A DNA stretch of 64,000 nt from an uncultured Pirellulales bacterium (lineage in GTDB: Bacteria; Planctomycetota; Planctomycetia; Pirellulales; Thermoguttaceae). Each line of letters opens with the position of its first letter. Position 1 is the stretch's first letter. Position numbers and translations under genes: made by a program. The stretch spans positions 248,001-312,000 of the forward strand of contig CALLPE010000008.1 of NCBI GenBank assembly GCA_938015445.1, in the 5' to 3' direction. Under the pieces are notes generated by a model. That model saw only the letters and a program-made list of their open reading frames with translations, was not told the origin of the DNA and did no database searches. This document shows, piece by piece, positions 54,763-64,000 of this stretch.

Positions 54763-57336
54763 ATGCCGCGGCTACGCTTTGCGCTGCTTGGTATTGTCGT
54801 TTTCGCGATGTGGGTTTATCACGCTTGTGGCGGCGAGCAGAAGCTGGCGCCGGAAGCGGCAGCCATGCTTCAAAGGGCGATGGCAGGGCCGCTCGCAGAG
54901 GTCAGTGAAATCATCTTCTGTACCCGGTTGGGTTACAACGATCCGCATTGGTACGCCAATATCGGATACTTTTGCGATGATGAGACTCAGAAGGCCTATG
55001 CGGGCCACGGCAAGCCGGACGTGGGAAAATTGTTGGCGCTGGACATCCGCACCGGTCAACTGCGCGTGATTTTCGATGCCCAGGGCGGTTCGATCCGCGA
55101 TCCCCAGGTGCACTACGACGGCCGGAAGATACTGTTGGCGCACCGCAAGGCAGGGGACGATTATTACCATTTGTACGAAATCAACAGCGATGGTAGTGGA
55201 TTGAGGCAGCTTACCCACGGCCCGTTCGACGACTACGAACCGAGCTATCTGCCCGACGGTGGCATCGTCTTCGTCTCTACGCGTTGTCGGTCTTGGGTCA
55301 AGTGCTGGATGACGCAGGTGGGCGTGTTGTACCGTTGCGATGCGGACGGCGGTAACATCCGCCGCATATCCTTCAACAACGAGCACGACAACACCCCTTG
55401 GCCGTTGCCCGACGGCCGTATCCTTTACACGCGCTGGGAATATGTCGACCGCAGCCAGGTGGAGTTTCATCATTTGTGGGCGATGAATCCCGACGGCACT
55501 GCGCAGACGATCTTCTACGGCAACATGCATCCGGGAGTAGTGATGATCGACGCCAAGCCCATCCCCGGCACACGCGATGTGCTGGCCTGCTTTTCGCCGG
55601 GGCATGGGGTCACCGATCACAAGGGAATCGCCACGATCGTCTCTGCTGCGGCAGGTCCTGACCATTTGCCTTCGGCCAGGCGGTTGCACAAAGGGCCGCT
55701 CATCCAGGACCCTTATCCGGTTTCGGACGATTGCTTCTTGATGTCCGACGGCAAGCGCCTGTTGGTAATGAACAGTGCTGGCGTGATGGCGCCGATTTTC
55801 ACGCTTTCCGGCGAAGGGGAAATCCGCGAGCCGCGGCCGCTGGTCGCCCGGCCACGCGAGCCGGTGATCCCCACGCGCGTCGATTGGGGAAAACAGTCTG
55901 GGCTGATGGTCCTGGCCGACGTTTATCGAGGACGGAATATGCAGGGCGTACGCCGGGGTGAAATCAAGAAACTGCTCGTCCTGGAAGACCTTCCCAAGCC
56001 GGTCAACTTCAGCGGAGGCCCAGACCTCACTTCCTGGTTGGGCACGTTCTCGCTGGAGCGTGTGCTGGGCACAGTGCCGGTGGAGGAAGACGGGTCGGCG
56101 TATTTCGAGGTTCCGGCAGGCCGGGCCGTGTACTTCGTGGCCTTGGACGCGAACGATATGTCGGTAAAACGTATGCACAGCTTCACCAGCGTGATGCCTG
56201 GCGAAGTCGTCGGGTGCGTGGGCTGCCACGAGCCGCGCACACACACTGCCGATCTTCCCCGGACTGCCGAAATGATGCTTGCAAACCGCCAGGCCGCTTC
56301 CTCAGCCGCCGGCGGCGCAATCGTCGAAGTGGCTCACCGACCAACCGAGCCGGATAATCGGCCGGTGTTGATGGCGCTGCGCCGACCCCCGAGCCGAATC
56401 GAGCCAATGGCCGGCTTTCCCGATGTGCTGGACTTCACCCGCGACATCCAGCCCATCCTCGATCAGCACTGCGTGTCCTGTCACACTTACACACGCCGCG
56501 AAGGGGGGGTGATATTGGCAGGCGATCTCGGTCCGCACTGGTCGCACGCCTACTTCAGCCTATTTGCTCACGACTTGGTGGCCGACGGCCGCAACGGACT
56601 GGGCAACCATGCGCCGCGCAGTATCGGCAGTTCCGCCAGCCGATTGATGAAACTGATCGATCAGAAACATTACGATGCCAAACTCTCTCCGGAGCAGCGG
56701 CGCACCGTGTGGCTGTGGATCGAAAGCGGCGCGCCATACGCCGGCAGCTACGCCGGGTTGCGCAACGCCGTAGATCAAGCGCGCTCGGGCAAGGCGGTGG
56801 GAACCGTGCTAGGCGGTGGGAGCCAAATTCTTGGCCGCCGGTGCGGCCAGTGCCACACCATCGGCAATCCCCGCGACGAAAAAGGCCGCGCGCTGCCCCT
56901 GGAACCGATCACGGCCGGCAACGCCCGTGGCTTGCCCCGACGAGTTGCCATCCACGAGCGCGTCATCTTGCCCAACGACCCTGTGGCACGCTACAGCAGC
57001 AACATCCTGCTGAACTTCACCCGACCAGCCAGCTCGCCGCTGTTGCTGGCGCCGTTGGCGCGCTCGGCCGGCGGATGGGGAAGCTGCGGCGTGGTCTTCA
57101 ACAGCACTGACGACCCGGACTACCGCGCGCTGCTTGCGCTGGTGGAACGAGGCAAAGCCGAACTGGAGGCCGTGCCTCGTTACGGCACGCCCGGCTTCCG
57201 GCCGAACTGGCAGTACGTCCGCGAGATGAAGCGTTTTGGCATTTTGCCGAAGGATTTCGACCCGGCGCGCGATCCGATCGACATTTTCGCCACCGATCAG
57301 GCCTATTGGAAATCGCTGTGGCCTTCGTTACAGTGA
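54763..57336 (+). CDS. HzsA-related tri-haem propeller protein
   Basis: 857 residues. An N-terminal signal (LGIVVFAMWVYHACGG) is followed by a PD40/TolB-like propeller (HLYEINSDGSGLRQLTHG, YEPSYLPDGGIVFVSTR) and a hydrazine-synthase-alpha-like middle domain. Three c-haem sites are seen: CVGCH (485-489), CVSCH (570-574) and CGQCH (694-698). The start ATG at 54763 has AGGAG 8 bases upstream; the GTG at 54754 is rejected. Proteins of this layout are widespread in planctomycetes that do not make hydrazine. An extracytoplasmic redox role is inferred; the substrate is unknown. Confidence 0.85.
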   Translation: MPRLRFALLGIVVFAMWVYHACGGEQKLAPEAAAMLQRAMAGPLAEVSEIIFCTRLGYNDPHWYANIGYFCDDETQKAYAGHGKPDVGKLLALDIRTGQLRVIFDAQGGSIRDPQVHYDGRKILLAHRKAGDDYYHLYEINSDGSGLRQLTHGPFDDYEPSYLPDGGIVFVSTRCRSWVKCWMTQVGVLYRCDADGGNIRRISFNNEHDNTPWPLPDGRILYTRWEYVDRSQVEFHHLWAMNPDGTAQTIFYGNMHPGVVMIDAKPIPGTRDVLACFSPGHGVTDHKGIATIVSAAAGPDHLPSARRLHKGPLIQDPYPVSDDCFLMSDGKRLLVMNSAGVMAPIFTLSGEGEIREPRPLVARPREPVIPTRVDWGKQSGLMVLADVYRGRNMQGVRRGEIKKLLVLEDLPKPVNFSGGPDLTSWLGTFSLERVLGTVPVEEDGSAYFEVPAGRAVYFVALDANDMSVKRMHSFTSVMPGEVVGCVGCHEPRTHTADLPRTAEMMLANRQAASSAAGGAIVEVAHRPTEPDNRPVLMALRRPPSRIEPMAGFPDVLDFTRDIQPILDQHCVSCHTYTRREGGVILAGDLGPHWSHAYFSLFAHDLVADGRNGLGNHAPRSIGSSASRLMKLIDQKHYDAKLSPEQRRTVWLWIESGAPYAGSYAGLRNAVDQARSGKAVGTVLGGGSQILGRRCGQCHTIGNPRDEKGRALPLEPITAGNARGLPRRVAIHERVILPNDPVARYSSNILLNFTRPASSPLLLAPLARSAGGWGSCGVVFNSTDDPDYRALLALVERGKAELEAVPRYGTPGFRPNWQYVREMKRFGILPKDFDPARDPIDIFATDQAYWKSLWPSLQ

Positions 57337-57530
57337 GCGTTGTCCTGTGCCGTCGGCCGGGAAAACCGAACACGTGGCCGAGAAAGTCGCACAAAGCGGC
57401 TACCCAATCAAACAGGCAGACTGAACAAGCAGCAAACTAGTGGCGATCGCCGGGGCGGATTTGTGCCCTAGCGCTGCTCACAGGCGCCGGTCACACGCAA
57501 GCGATCGGGGTTCTCGAAAGGACGTTCCAG

Positions 57531-58334
57531 ATGGTTTCCGAACAGACACACAGCCGGCCGTCGGCCGCGGACGCCGCCAAGCGGTTGATGGCGCTGCGGT
57601 ATGTGGTCGGCTACGCGCTGGCGACTCCACGGCCCGACTTGCTCCGACCGGCCTTCGAAAGCTGGGACGAAAGCGACCGCTTCGAGTTCGCCCACGACGC
57701 CGAGCGGATTCGTGACAAGTTCTGGGAGCCTGTACGGGTGTCGCCTTTGTGGGAGGCGCTTTCGCCCCGCGAAAAACAGTTCGCCGAGACTACCGTGGTG
57801 ACCATGACCGCCCAGCAGCACATCGACTTCACTTGGCGGCTGGAGGCGATGCTGGTGCTTATGTGGGCGATGGAATTGCTGCCGGCGCTTCCGCCCTACG
57901 ATGAGCCGGCAACTCCCGAGCTGCTGGAAAAACTTCCGGCGGTGACTTTCGATGCATTTGTCCGTGCGGCACGCCTCCGCCCCGAGGCCGATATCGACCA
58001 AGCGCGCAGCCTGGCCGAACTGTGGCACTGGCGCAGCCGCACCCGAGAACTTATCGAAGTAAATCATCCCTTTCCGGCCGACCCCAACCTCAAAGCCGCA
58101 GGACTGGCGAGTTTCGACGACGTAGTGCGGGCCACTGCACGTATTTGCGCCCAAGAGGGCAGCGTCCCAGTCATTGATGAGGATTTCGCGGCTTATGGCA
58201 AAGCTTACCGCGACCTTTCGCCCGAACAGTGGTCCGAAGTACGCTCGGTCGCCTTGGAACGCCATTTGACCTTGAATTGGCTTTGCGGTTACGCGCCCGA
58301 CAACCAGTGGGACGAAACGCCCACCGATACATAA
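57531..58334 (+). CDS. DUF4272-like protein
   Basis: 267 residues, soluble and with no signal. The central part (EAMLVLMWAMELLPALPPYD, preceded by DFTWRLE) and the spacing of conserved Trp and Arg residues (LAELWHWRSRTRELIE) match DUF4272 proteins, which have no known function. It starts 194 bases after the HzsA-related gene on the same strand and is followed by tRNA-Gly; operon membership is uncertain. The start ATG follows CGAAAGGACG. Confidence 0.75.
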   Translation: MVSEQTHSRPSAADAAKRLMALRYVVGYALATPRPDLLRPAFESWDESDRFEFAHDAERIRDKFWEPVRVSPLWEALSPREKQFAETTVVTMTAQQHIDFTWRLEAMLVLMWAMELLPALPPYDEPATPELLEKLPAVTFDAFVRAARLRPEADIDQARSLAELWHWRSRTRELIEVNHPFPADPNLKAAGLASFDDVVRATARICAQEGSVPVIDEDFAAYGKAYRDLSPEQWSEVRSVALERHLTLNWLCGYAPDNQWDETPTDT

Positions 58335-58684
58335 TCCTTTGCCGTGTGCCTGCGAACGGCCGTCTGCTACACCGACTGACAACCCTGCAGCGAATCTGCG
58401 AGTACCGACAATCACCGCGTTTGCCGTTCGGCGGGCGCCGCTTGCATTGCAGCGATGAACTGCAAGGGCTGAAGGGCCTGCTCGGCGGCTCGGTCTATTG
58501 ACGAGGTAGTAAGGCGACTGTATTGTTTATTTGACGCAGGTTTGACATAGTTTCGGTTCTTTATTGCGGCAGCGGCTCGGGGTGATAGCCGACTGCTCGC
58601 TTGGCAGAGAGGGTGAGCCGCGCAACGTAGCGCCGCCGTGGCGTTGTATCAGAACAAGAGCGCAAGCTAGTCAATTGCTGTGAA
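58335..58684. other. Intergenic stretch before tRNA-Gly
   Basis: About 350 bases with no recognised gene or repeat. The promoter of the tRNA should lie near its end. An open frame at 58229-58501 overlaps the previous gene in another frame and is not supported. Confidence 0.5.
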
Positions 58685-58757
58685 GCGGGTGTAGCTCAGT
58701 CGGTAGAGCACCGGCTTCCCAAGCCGGTTGTCGCGGGTTCGAATCCCGTCGCCCGCT
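58685..58757 (+). tRNA. tRNA-Gly (anticodon CCC)
   Basis: A complete cloverleaf: acceptor GCGGGTG with CGCCCGC (one T-G wobble), D-arm GCTC with GAGC, anticodon stem CCGGC with GCCGG around loop TTCCCAA (anticodon CCC), T-arm GCGGG-TTCGAAT-CCCGT, discriminator T. CCA is not encoded. It decodes GGG glycine codons. Confidence 0.94.
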
Positions 58758-59174
58758 CTGTCTCACCCTTGGGGCAACCGCACTAGGATTGTCGTGCTTT
58801 TCTCCAGGTTGCTCCAGAAATTGCAGTGCCAGGGCTTGATAGTGGTGACCATCGGCCCGGTACTGCTGGCGTTGGCCGGGAGTGCTGTCTAACCCGGACA
58901 CTGTTAGGGCGATTGCGCAGGCCGCGTACGGCTAGCCTAGCAACCGAAGACGCTGCTGAGCTAACCAATTTTTAATAGTGCCATTTTGGTCTGCCTAAAT
59001 ACTTATACAGTCCAGCTTTGGGCGTTGCGATGGATGTCGGGTCAGCCCGATGCAGCTCTAGCTACAACGCCAAACGCTTGCCACTATGTACTGACCGCTT
59101 AGAATGCGGCGCTGCTTAGATGATACGTCAAATATCGAAGCACATCGGCTGCACCAGTTTTCCGCGGCATTTGC
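58758..59174. other. Intergenic stretch before the ArsR-ArsC/pst operon
   Basis: About 420 bases. The minus-strand open frame here is an antisense artefact of tRNA-Gly. I see no convincing Pho box or ArsR palindrome by eye; the motif ACGTCAAATATCGAAGC at about 59125 is a weak candidate operator. Confidence 0.45.
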
Positions 59175-59996
59175 ATGAGCGCCGACATAGAAAAAGTCGT
59201 GGCGATTGCTCAAGCGCTATCTGACCCGCACCGCCTTCGAATTCTGAAGTGCTTGGATGGCAGCGCGCTGTGTCTGGGTCACTTTGCGCAAATCTTAGGC
59301 TTAACACAGTCCACTATTTCCAAGCACCTTCATGTGCTTTTGGAGGCTGGCCTGCTGACAAGCTGGCAAGAAGGTCGCTGGCGGTACTATCGCTGGGCTG
59401 GTGAGGAGGCCGGGAAGTGCGTGCAGGATATTTTGCGTTGGGTGAGCCAATCGCTGGCCGACGTGCCGGTGGTAGTTGACGACGCGGCGCGCAGGGCAAT
59501 TGCCTTGGAGAAAGTCGCGGCGCCATCGCCCTCGGTTGCAAAGCCGCGCGTTTTGTTCTTGTGTACGGGCAATTCGTGTCGCAGCCAGATGGCCGAGGCG
59601 CTTTTGCGCAAGCACGCTGGTGATCAGTTTGAAATCTATAGCGCGGGACTATCGCCCAAGCCTATTGCTGCCGAGACGTTTATCGTCATGCGGGAGATTG
59701 GTGTGGACATAGACGGTCAGCGGCCAAAGAGCGTGATGGAATTTCTTGGCCGCGAGCATTTCGGCTACTTGATTACCGTATGCGCAAACGCCGAAGCGCA
59801 ATGCCCTATTTTTCCCGGCGCAAGTTTCCGCTTGTACTGGCCTTTTGAAGACCCGGCAGAAGCGAAAGGCACCTTGGAGGAACGTCTGACGAAATTTCGA
59901 GAGGTACGGGATCAGATCGAGCAACGCATTCTCGCTTGGCTGCGTGGCCAAGAGTCGCGTGCTATCACTCACATTCATAGAAAGGAAGGAACATGA
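59175..59996 (+). CDS. ArsR-family regulator fused to arsenate reductase (LMW-PTP type)
   Basis: 273 residues. Residues 5-95 are an ArsR-type winged helix ([33 protein letters not shown]). Residues 124-258 are a low-molecular-weight phosphatase/ArsC domain with P-loop CTGNSCRS (C130, C135) and the redox pair C203 and C210 ([10 protein letters not shown]), spaced seven residues as in thioredoxin-coupled ArsC. The sensor site that normally reads ELCVCDL is ALCLGHF, with one Cys (C33) left. The stop overlaps the pstS start (ATGA at 59993), so the fusion is translationally coupled to the phosphate transporter genes. It probably senses arsenic or phosphate state and detoxifies arsenate. Confidence 0.88.
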   Translation: MSADIEKVVAIAQALSDPHRLRILKCLDGSALCLGHFAQILGLTQSTISKHLHVLLEAGLLTSWQEGRWRYYRWAGEEAGKCVQDILRWVSQSLADVPVVVDDAARRAIALEKVAAPSPSVAKPRVLFLCTGNSCRSQMAEALLRKHAGDQFEIYSAGLSPKPIAAETFIVMREIGVDIDGQRPKSVMEFLGREHFGYLITVCANAEAQCPIFPGASFRLYWPFEDPAEAKGTLEERLTKFREVRDQIEQRILAWLRGQESRAITHIHRKEGT

Positions 59997-61048
59997 CAAG
60001 GAACATTACGACGTTCGCACTCATTGGGGTCTTGCTGCTAGCCACTGCTCTAGTGGGATGCAGCAAACCGAGCAGCACCGGGCAAAAAACAGAAGGAGCC
60101 GCAAAGCAGTCGCTATCCGGTACGATTCTTGTGGATGGCTCGAGCACGGTATTCCCGATTACTGAGGCCGTGGCCGAGGAATTTCAGAAGGCCTACAAGG
60201 GCGTCCGCGTTACGGTAGGCATCTCTGGCACTGGTGGCGGCTTTAAAAAGTTCGGCTCGGGCGAGACCGACCTTACGGGTGCCTCGCGGCCCATCAGGCC
60301 GACCGAGGTGGAGTTGTGCAAGAAGAACGGGATCGAGTATATCGAGCTGCCGGTGGCGTACGACGGCTTGGCTGTGATGGTCAACCCGAAAAATACCTGG
60401 GCAAATTCGATTACCGTGGCCGAGCTTAAGAAAATCTGGGAACCCGAAGCACAAGGCAAGATTACCCGATGGAACCATGTCCGTCCTGAGTGGCCGGATA
60501 GGGAATTGCACCTTTTCGGGGCGGGCGTCGACAGCGGCACATACGATTACTTCACGGCGGCGATCGTGGGGAAGGAGCATTCCAGTCGGGGCGACTTCAC
60601 CTCCAGCGAGGACGACAACGTGTTGGTACAGGGAATCGCCACCGACGAACTGGCGCTGGGATTCTTCGGGTATGCTTACTACGAAGCGAACCGCGACAAG
60701 CTGAAGCTGTTGGCAGTGGACGACGAGGACCCGCGCAACGGCGATGGACCGATCCTCCCTTCGCTGGAAACGGTGATAAACGGGACATACCAGCCTCTTT
60801 CGCGTCCGATCTTCATCTATGTAAACAAGAAGTCACTCGACCGGCCCGAGGTGGCCGAGTTCGTGCGATTCTATCTCAGCCATGCCCCCAAACTGGTGAA
60901 AGAGGTCGGCTATATCCCATTGCCTGAGCGCGCCTACCAGTTGGCCCAAAAGCGCGTTGACGCCCGAAAAACCGGCTCGCTTTTCGCCGGCGAAGGCTCG
61001 AAGGTGGGGGTGAAGATCGAGGACCTACTGGCAGCGGAAGATAAATGA
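59993..61048 (+). CDS. pstS: Phosphate ABC transporter substrate-binding protein
   Basis: 351 residues. The lipoprotein signal ends in LVGC (Cys23). The mature part has the PstS phosphate-binding motifs: [11 protein letters not shown] near the start, [27 protein letters not shown], and [12 protein letters not shown] with the Ser-Gly-Thr phosphate loop. It captures inorganic phosphate in the periplasm for PstCA. Its ATG overlaps the upstream fusion gene and its stop overlaps pstC (ATGA at 61045), so the transporter genes form a tightly coupled operon. Confidence 0.95.
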   Translation: MTRNITTFALIGVLLLATALVGCSKPSSTGQKTEGAAKQSLSGTILVDGSSTVFPITEAVAEEFQKAYKGVRVTVGISGTGGGFKKFGSGETDLTGASRPIRPTEVELCKKNGIEYIELPVAYDGLAVMVNPKNTWANSITVAELKKIWEPEAQGKITRWNHVRPEWPDRELHLFGAGVDSGTYDYFTAAIVGKEHSSRGDFTSSEDDNVLVQGIATDELALGFFGYAYYEANRDKLKLLAVDDEDPRNGDGPILPSLETVINGTYQPLSRPIFIYVNKKSLDRPEVAEFVRFYLSHAPKLVKEVGYIPLPERAYQLAQKRVDARKTGSLFAGEGSKVGVKIEDLLAAEDK

Positions 61049-61983
61049 GCATCCATACGGCCATCCCAGCACACCTGCCAGCGAGGACCGCGCTGCATGA
61101 GCGGCGCCGGCTAACCGAGCGCTTGGTCGGCGCCGTACTGTTTGCGTGTGCCATAGTGTCCCTGATTACCACCGTCGGGATCATACTGGTGCTTATCGTG
61201 GAGACAGCCGGCTTTTTCCAGGAGGTGTCGCTGCGCGACTTCTTTGGAGACACCCAATGGACGCCGCTTTTCGCCAAGAAGCACTTCGGTATCTGGGCGT
61301 TGGTTGCCGGGACGGCGCTTACTAGCGCGATTGCCGTATTTACCGCGGTGCCGCTGGGGTTGTTGGCCGCTGCCTACCTGAGCGAGTTTGCCGAGGAGCG
61401 GGTTCGCCGCGTGCTAAAGCCGATAATGGAAATCTTGGCAGGCATCCCCACAGTTGTTTACGGCTATTTCGCCCTGACTTTTGTGACCCCATTGTTGCAG
61501 AAAGTCGTTCCGGGGCTGGCCGGTTTCAACGCTTTGTCTCCTGGTCTGGTAATGGGAATAATGATTTTTCCCACCATCGCCTCTTTGAGCGAAGACGCTT
61601 TGTATGCTGTGCCGACCAGTCTGCGCGAAGCCGCTTACGCACTGGGGGCCACGCGTCTTGCAACGACGTTTCGTGTAGTGATACCGTCGGCCTTTTCGGG
61701 TATTGTTGCGGCCATCATTCTCGGCGTGTCCCGCGCCGTCGGCGAAACGATGATTGTGACCATTGCGGCGGGACAGCAACCGAGGTTCACCTTCGATCCG
61801 CGCGTCCCTGTGGAAACCATGACCGCATACATCGTTCAGGTTAGCCTCGGCGATACTCCCACTGGCACACTGGAGTTCCGCACCATCTTCGCGGTGGGCA
61901 TGATGTTGTTTGTTTTCACCCTAGCGTTGAATATGGTTGCCCATCGGCTTCGTCAGCACATCCTTAAAGGTTCTCTGTGGTAG
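61045..61983 (+). CDS. pstC: Phosphate ABC transporter permease PstC
   Basis: 312 residues with six hydrophobic helices. The conserved permease loop [21 protein letters not shown] and the PstC family segment [19 protein letters not shown] are present. It forms the channel with PstA. The start codon overlaps the pstS stop. The short cytoplasmic N-terminus ([17 protein letters not shown]) is basic. The length fits. Confidence 0.94.
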   Translation: MSIHTAIPAHLPARTALHERRRLTERLVGAVLFACAIVSLITTVGIILVLIVETAGFFQEVSLRDFFGDTQWTPLFAKKHFGIWALVAGTALTSAIAVFTAVPLGLLAAAYLSEFAEERVRRVLKPIMEILAGIPTVVYGYFALTFVTPLLQKVVPGLAGFNALSPGLVMGIMIFPTIASLSEDALYAVPTSLREAAYALGATRLATTFRVVIPSAFSGIVAAIILGVSRAVGETMIVTIAAGQQPRFTFDPRVPVETMTAYIVQVSLGDTPTGTLEFRTIFAVGMMLFVFTLALNMVAHRLRQHILKGSLW

Positions 61984-61999
61984 GGGAAGGTGTCGCCGC

Positions 62000-62899
62000 A
62001 TGGAGTCCGATTCCAAGCAATCACAAGAAACGCTGCGGGAACCACAGCCCAGTTTGGCGACCATTGGGCCCGAGAAGGCTTTTGTCGCTATTTGCCGCTT
62101 GGCAGTTGCGCTCCCTCTGTTGCTGCTGGTGGTACTGGTGGTCGATGCAGTAGTCGATGGGTGGCCGCGGCTGAGTTGGGGTTTTCTGACCGGTTACCCC
62201 TCCCGAAATCCGGAGATCGCCGGGATTCTTCCGGCCCTTGCGGGGAGTGCCGCGGTTATAGTGCTCACCGCGGTGATGGCAATCCCGGTAGGGGTCGGGG
62301 CAGCAATCTATCTAGAGGAGTACACCAAGCCAGGTCGGCTTACTTCACTTATCGAACTGAACATCAGTAATCTAGCAGGGGTGCCTTCGATCATCTACGG
62401 GCTATTGGGGCTGGAACTGTTCGTGCGGGCCATGCAGATGGGGCGCAGTCTTCTGGCCGGGGCCGCTACTCTGGCCTTACTGGTGCTCCCGGCTGTTATT
62501 ATGACATCGCGCGAGGCACTGCGCACGGTGCCGTATTCGCTGCGCGAAGCATGTTACGCCCTGGGGGCAGACCGATGGCAGACGATTTGGCGAGTTGTCC
62601 TGCCCATGAGCCTGCCCGGCATTCTGACCGGGATCATCCTTTCGGTTGCCCGTGCCATTGGGGAGACGGCCCCACTGATTATGATCGGCGCGCTGACCTA
62701 CGTCGCCTTTCTGCCCGACTCGCTAATGAGTCCCTTCACTGCGCTGCCGATTCAGATATTCAACTGGGTGTCCAGGCCGCAAAAAGGTTTTCACACCAAT
62801 GCGGCGGCCGGAATCGTTGTCCTGTTGGTGCTGATGCTGTTGCTGAATGCCACAGCGATTTGGCTGCGCGTCCGTCTGCAACGAAGAGTCAACTGGTAG
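62000..62899 (+). CDS. pstA: Phosphate ABC transporter permease PstA
   Basis: 299 residues with about six helices. The permease loop [20 protein letters not shown] and the [18 protein letters not shown] segment are typical of PstA. The ATG at 62000 is chosen because GGGGAAGG lies about 9 bases upstream and the extended frame overlaps pstC. It is 16 bases after the pstC stop. Confidence 0.93.
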   Translation: MESDSKQSQETLREPQPSLATIGPEKAFVAICRLAVALPLLLLVVLVVDAVVDGWPRLSWGFLTGYPSRNPEIAGILPALAGSAAVIVLTAVMAIPVGVGAAIYLEEYTKPGRLTSLIELNISNLAGVPSIIYGLLGLELFVRAMQMGRSLLAGAATLALLVLPAVIMTSREALRTVPYSLREACYALGADRWQTIWRVVLPMSLPGILTGIILSVARAIGETAPLIMIGALTYVAFLPDSLMSPFTALPIQIFNWVSRPQKGFHTNAAAGIVVLLVLMLLLNATAIWLRVRLQRRVNW

Positions 62900-62924
62900 A
62901 CTATTTTCCGGGAGCAAGCTTATT

Positions 62925-63776
62925 ATGGAGCACGCTTTGAAGACTCCCCGCGAAACCTCATCGCCCGACCCTACCAGACGGCCGCAGACTGTCGTGCGGC
63001 CGGCGGAGGAATCCGGGACTCCTCAGGTGAAGATGCGCACCGAGTTGCTGCGCGCCTGGTTCGGCCCCACCGAGGTCCTCAAGGGAATTAGCCTGCCGAT
63101 CCTGAAAAACCGAGTCACGGCCATCATCGGTCCGTCGGGCTGTGGGAAGTCCACCTTACTGCGGTGTCTGAACCGGATGCACGAGGTTGTCCCTGGGGCA
63201 CGAGTCGAGGGAAAGGCATATCTCGACGAGCAGAACATCTATGAAGCCTCGGTCAATCCGATTCGAGTGCGGCAGCGGATCGGAATGGTTTTCCAAAAGG
63301 CCAATCCTTTTCCCACAATGTCTATTCGTAACAACGTGTTGGCGGGCCTTCGACTCCAGGGAGTGCGCCCCCGCTCCCCGGACGAATTGGTGGAGAAAGC
63401 TCTTCGGCAAGCGGCCCTTTGGGACGAGGTGAAAGACATACTCGATCGGTCTGGTGTCAGCCTTTCGGGCGGCCAGCAACAACGGCTGTGCATCGCCCGC
63501 GCGCTGGTCTTGGAGCCAGAGGTTCTCTTGATGGACGAGCCGTGCTCGGCACTCGACCCCATCGCCACGGCGAAGATCGAGGACTTGATCTACGAGCTGC
63601 GCAACTCCTATACCGTGGTCATTGTGACCCACAATATGCAACAAGCGGCGCGGGTGGCCGACTTCACCGCCTTCTTGTACCTGGGCGAACTTATCGAGTA
63701 CGACAAGACCGACACCATCTTCCGCACCCCGCGCGACCCCAGGACCGAAGCCTACATCACGGGCCGCTTTGGCTAG
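62925..63776 (+). CDS. pstB: Phosphate ABC transporter ATP-binding protein
   Basis: 283 residues. Walker [10 protein letters not shown], the Q-loop in [10 protein letters not shown], signature LSGGQQQR, Walker B VLLMDEP and the H-loop in [12 protein letters not shown] are all intact. It hydrolyses ATP to drive phosphate import through PstCA. The ATG at 62925 follows GGGAG by about 10 bases. The N-terminus (about 45 residues before the ABC core) is longer than usual. No phoU follows before the window ends. Confidence 0.95.
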   Translation: MEHALKTPRETSSPDPTRRPQTVVRPAEESGTPQVKMRTELLRAWFGPTEVLKGISLPILKNRVTAIIGPSGCGKSTLLRCLNRMHEVVPGARVEGKAYLDEQNIYEASVNPIRVRQRIGMVFQKANPFPTMSIRNNVLAGLRLQGVRPRSPDELVEKALRQAALWDEVKDILDRSGVSLSGGQQQRLCIARALVLEPEVLLMDEPCSALDPIATAKIEDLIYELRNSYTVVIVTHNMQQAARVADFTAFLYLGELIEYDKTDTIFRTPRDPRTEAYITGRFG

Positions 63777-64000
63777 TCTTACAGAGCGCAGCCACAGGGC
63801 TGGCAACCACATCGTCCGCCAGGGCTAGTATAGTAACCATGTTTTCCTGCGCGCGATGTTTGCGCGGATCGCTGCTTGAGTGGCATAGCCGTTGCTAATA
63901 CCAACTGGTCAACATGGCCCGATGACCCGCCAATTTTTTCCCCTGGGCCACAGAACTGGGATGAGTCGGGGCGATGCTCCCAGATTGGTCGGCTCGCGGT

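Noticed and set aside
58671..58901. Minus-strand open frame of 76 residues overlapping tRNA-Gly
   Set aside because: It contains the well-known antisense-tRNA peptide (SNPRQPAWEAGALPTEL). The frame is an artefact of the tRNA; the remaining residues have no family match.
58758..59174. Pho box or ArsR operator upstream of the fusion gene
   Set aside because: No clear tandem Pho-box heptamers or ArsR inverted repeat. Only a weak AT-rich motif is present, so no regulatory feature was entered.
63779..64000. Minus-strand frame open to the right edge, ending in a Cys-rich tail
   Set aside because: About 73 codons with no ribosome site visible, unremarkable composition and no recognisable family. 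It could be the 3' end of a gene outside the window, but there is not enough sequence to support it.

Overview
The window is a chromosomal segment of a planctomycete (Planctomycetota, most likely Pirellulales-like). The evidence is gene content: a formylglycine-type sulfatase, a DUF4091/GH123-like protein, an SHD1-domain protein, an HzsA-related multihaem protein, a TolB-like c-haem protein paired with a probable DUF6057 membrane protein, and a FabZ-FabG-ACP-FabZ-FabF cluster. There are also many planctomycete-style hypothetical proteins and loosely packed genes. No prophage, CRISPR array or transposase gene is visible. The species assignment is inference.

Layout. 0-8 kb: an exported protein cut by the left edge, an unknown protein, cardiolipin synthase, and a two-gene membrane/c-haem operon. 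8-12.4 kb: a five-gene type-II fatty-acid-like cluster. 12.7-19.2 kb: a TlpA-like lipoprotein, ilvE, a DedA protein and a sulfatase. 19.3-23.9 kb: dnaG, rpoD and a zinc-ribbon coiled-coil gene on the minus strand, with a clear terminator after rpoD. 24.4-34.1 kb: a 1380-residue probable GHL10-type protein, an SHD1/zinc-finger protein, a zinc-ribbon membrane protein, ruvA and an acidic membrane protein. 34.4-43.2 kb: a GH43 enzyme, a three-gene membrane glycosylation-like module (flippase-like protein, GT2, GT-C-like), an MgtE-like transporter and a GH123-like protein. 43.2-49.6 kb: an EF-hand protein, a non-pyrrolysine MttB homologue, rpsR, a YfgM-like TPR protein and an RluD-type pseudouridine synthase. 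49.8-53.3 kb: a GH10 xylanase and a double-domain esterase, a plant-polysaccharide pair. 54.2-58.8 kb: tRNA-Pro(GGG), an HzsA-related tri-haem protein, a DUF4272 protein and tRNA-Gly(CCC). 59.2-63.8 kb: an ArsR-ArsC fusion gene translationally coupled to pstS, pstC, pstA and pstB.

The most notable signal lies between the genes. A family of about 215-256 bp elements recurs at least four times, always in the same orientation. They have about 20-bp terminal inverted repeats (CTGGAGTTTACCCAGTGTCG), and two copies are flanked by perfect 9-10 bp direct repeats. They look like non-autonomous transposable elements (MITE-like) whose transposase is not in the window. In addition, many intergenic regions carry short degenerate tandem duplications of 11-50 bp (upstream of ruvA, rpsR, the esterase and mttB-like genes, among others). 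There is also an array of three TTGTNACAA palindromes, an 85-bp element with perfect 15-bp inverted ends, and a small hairpin repeat (GCTGGYTTGNCCAGC).

All functional calls come from reading the translated sequences by eye; no database search was run.
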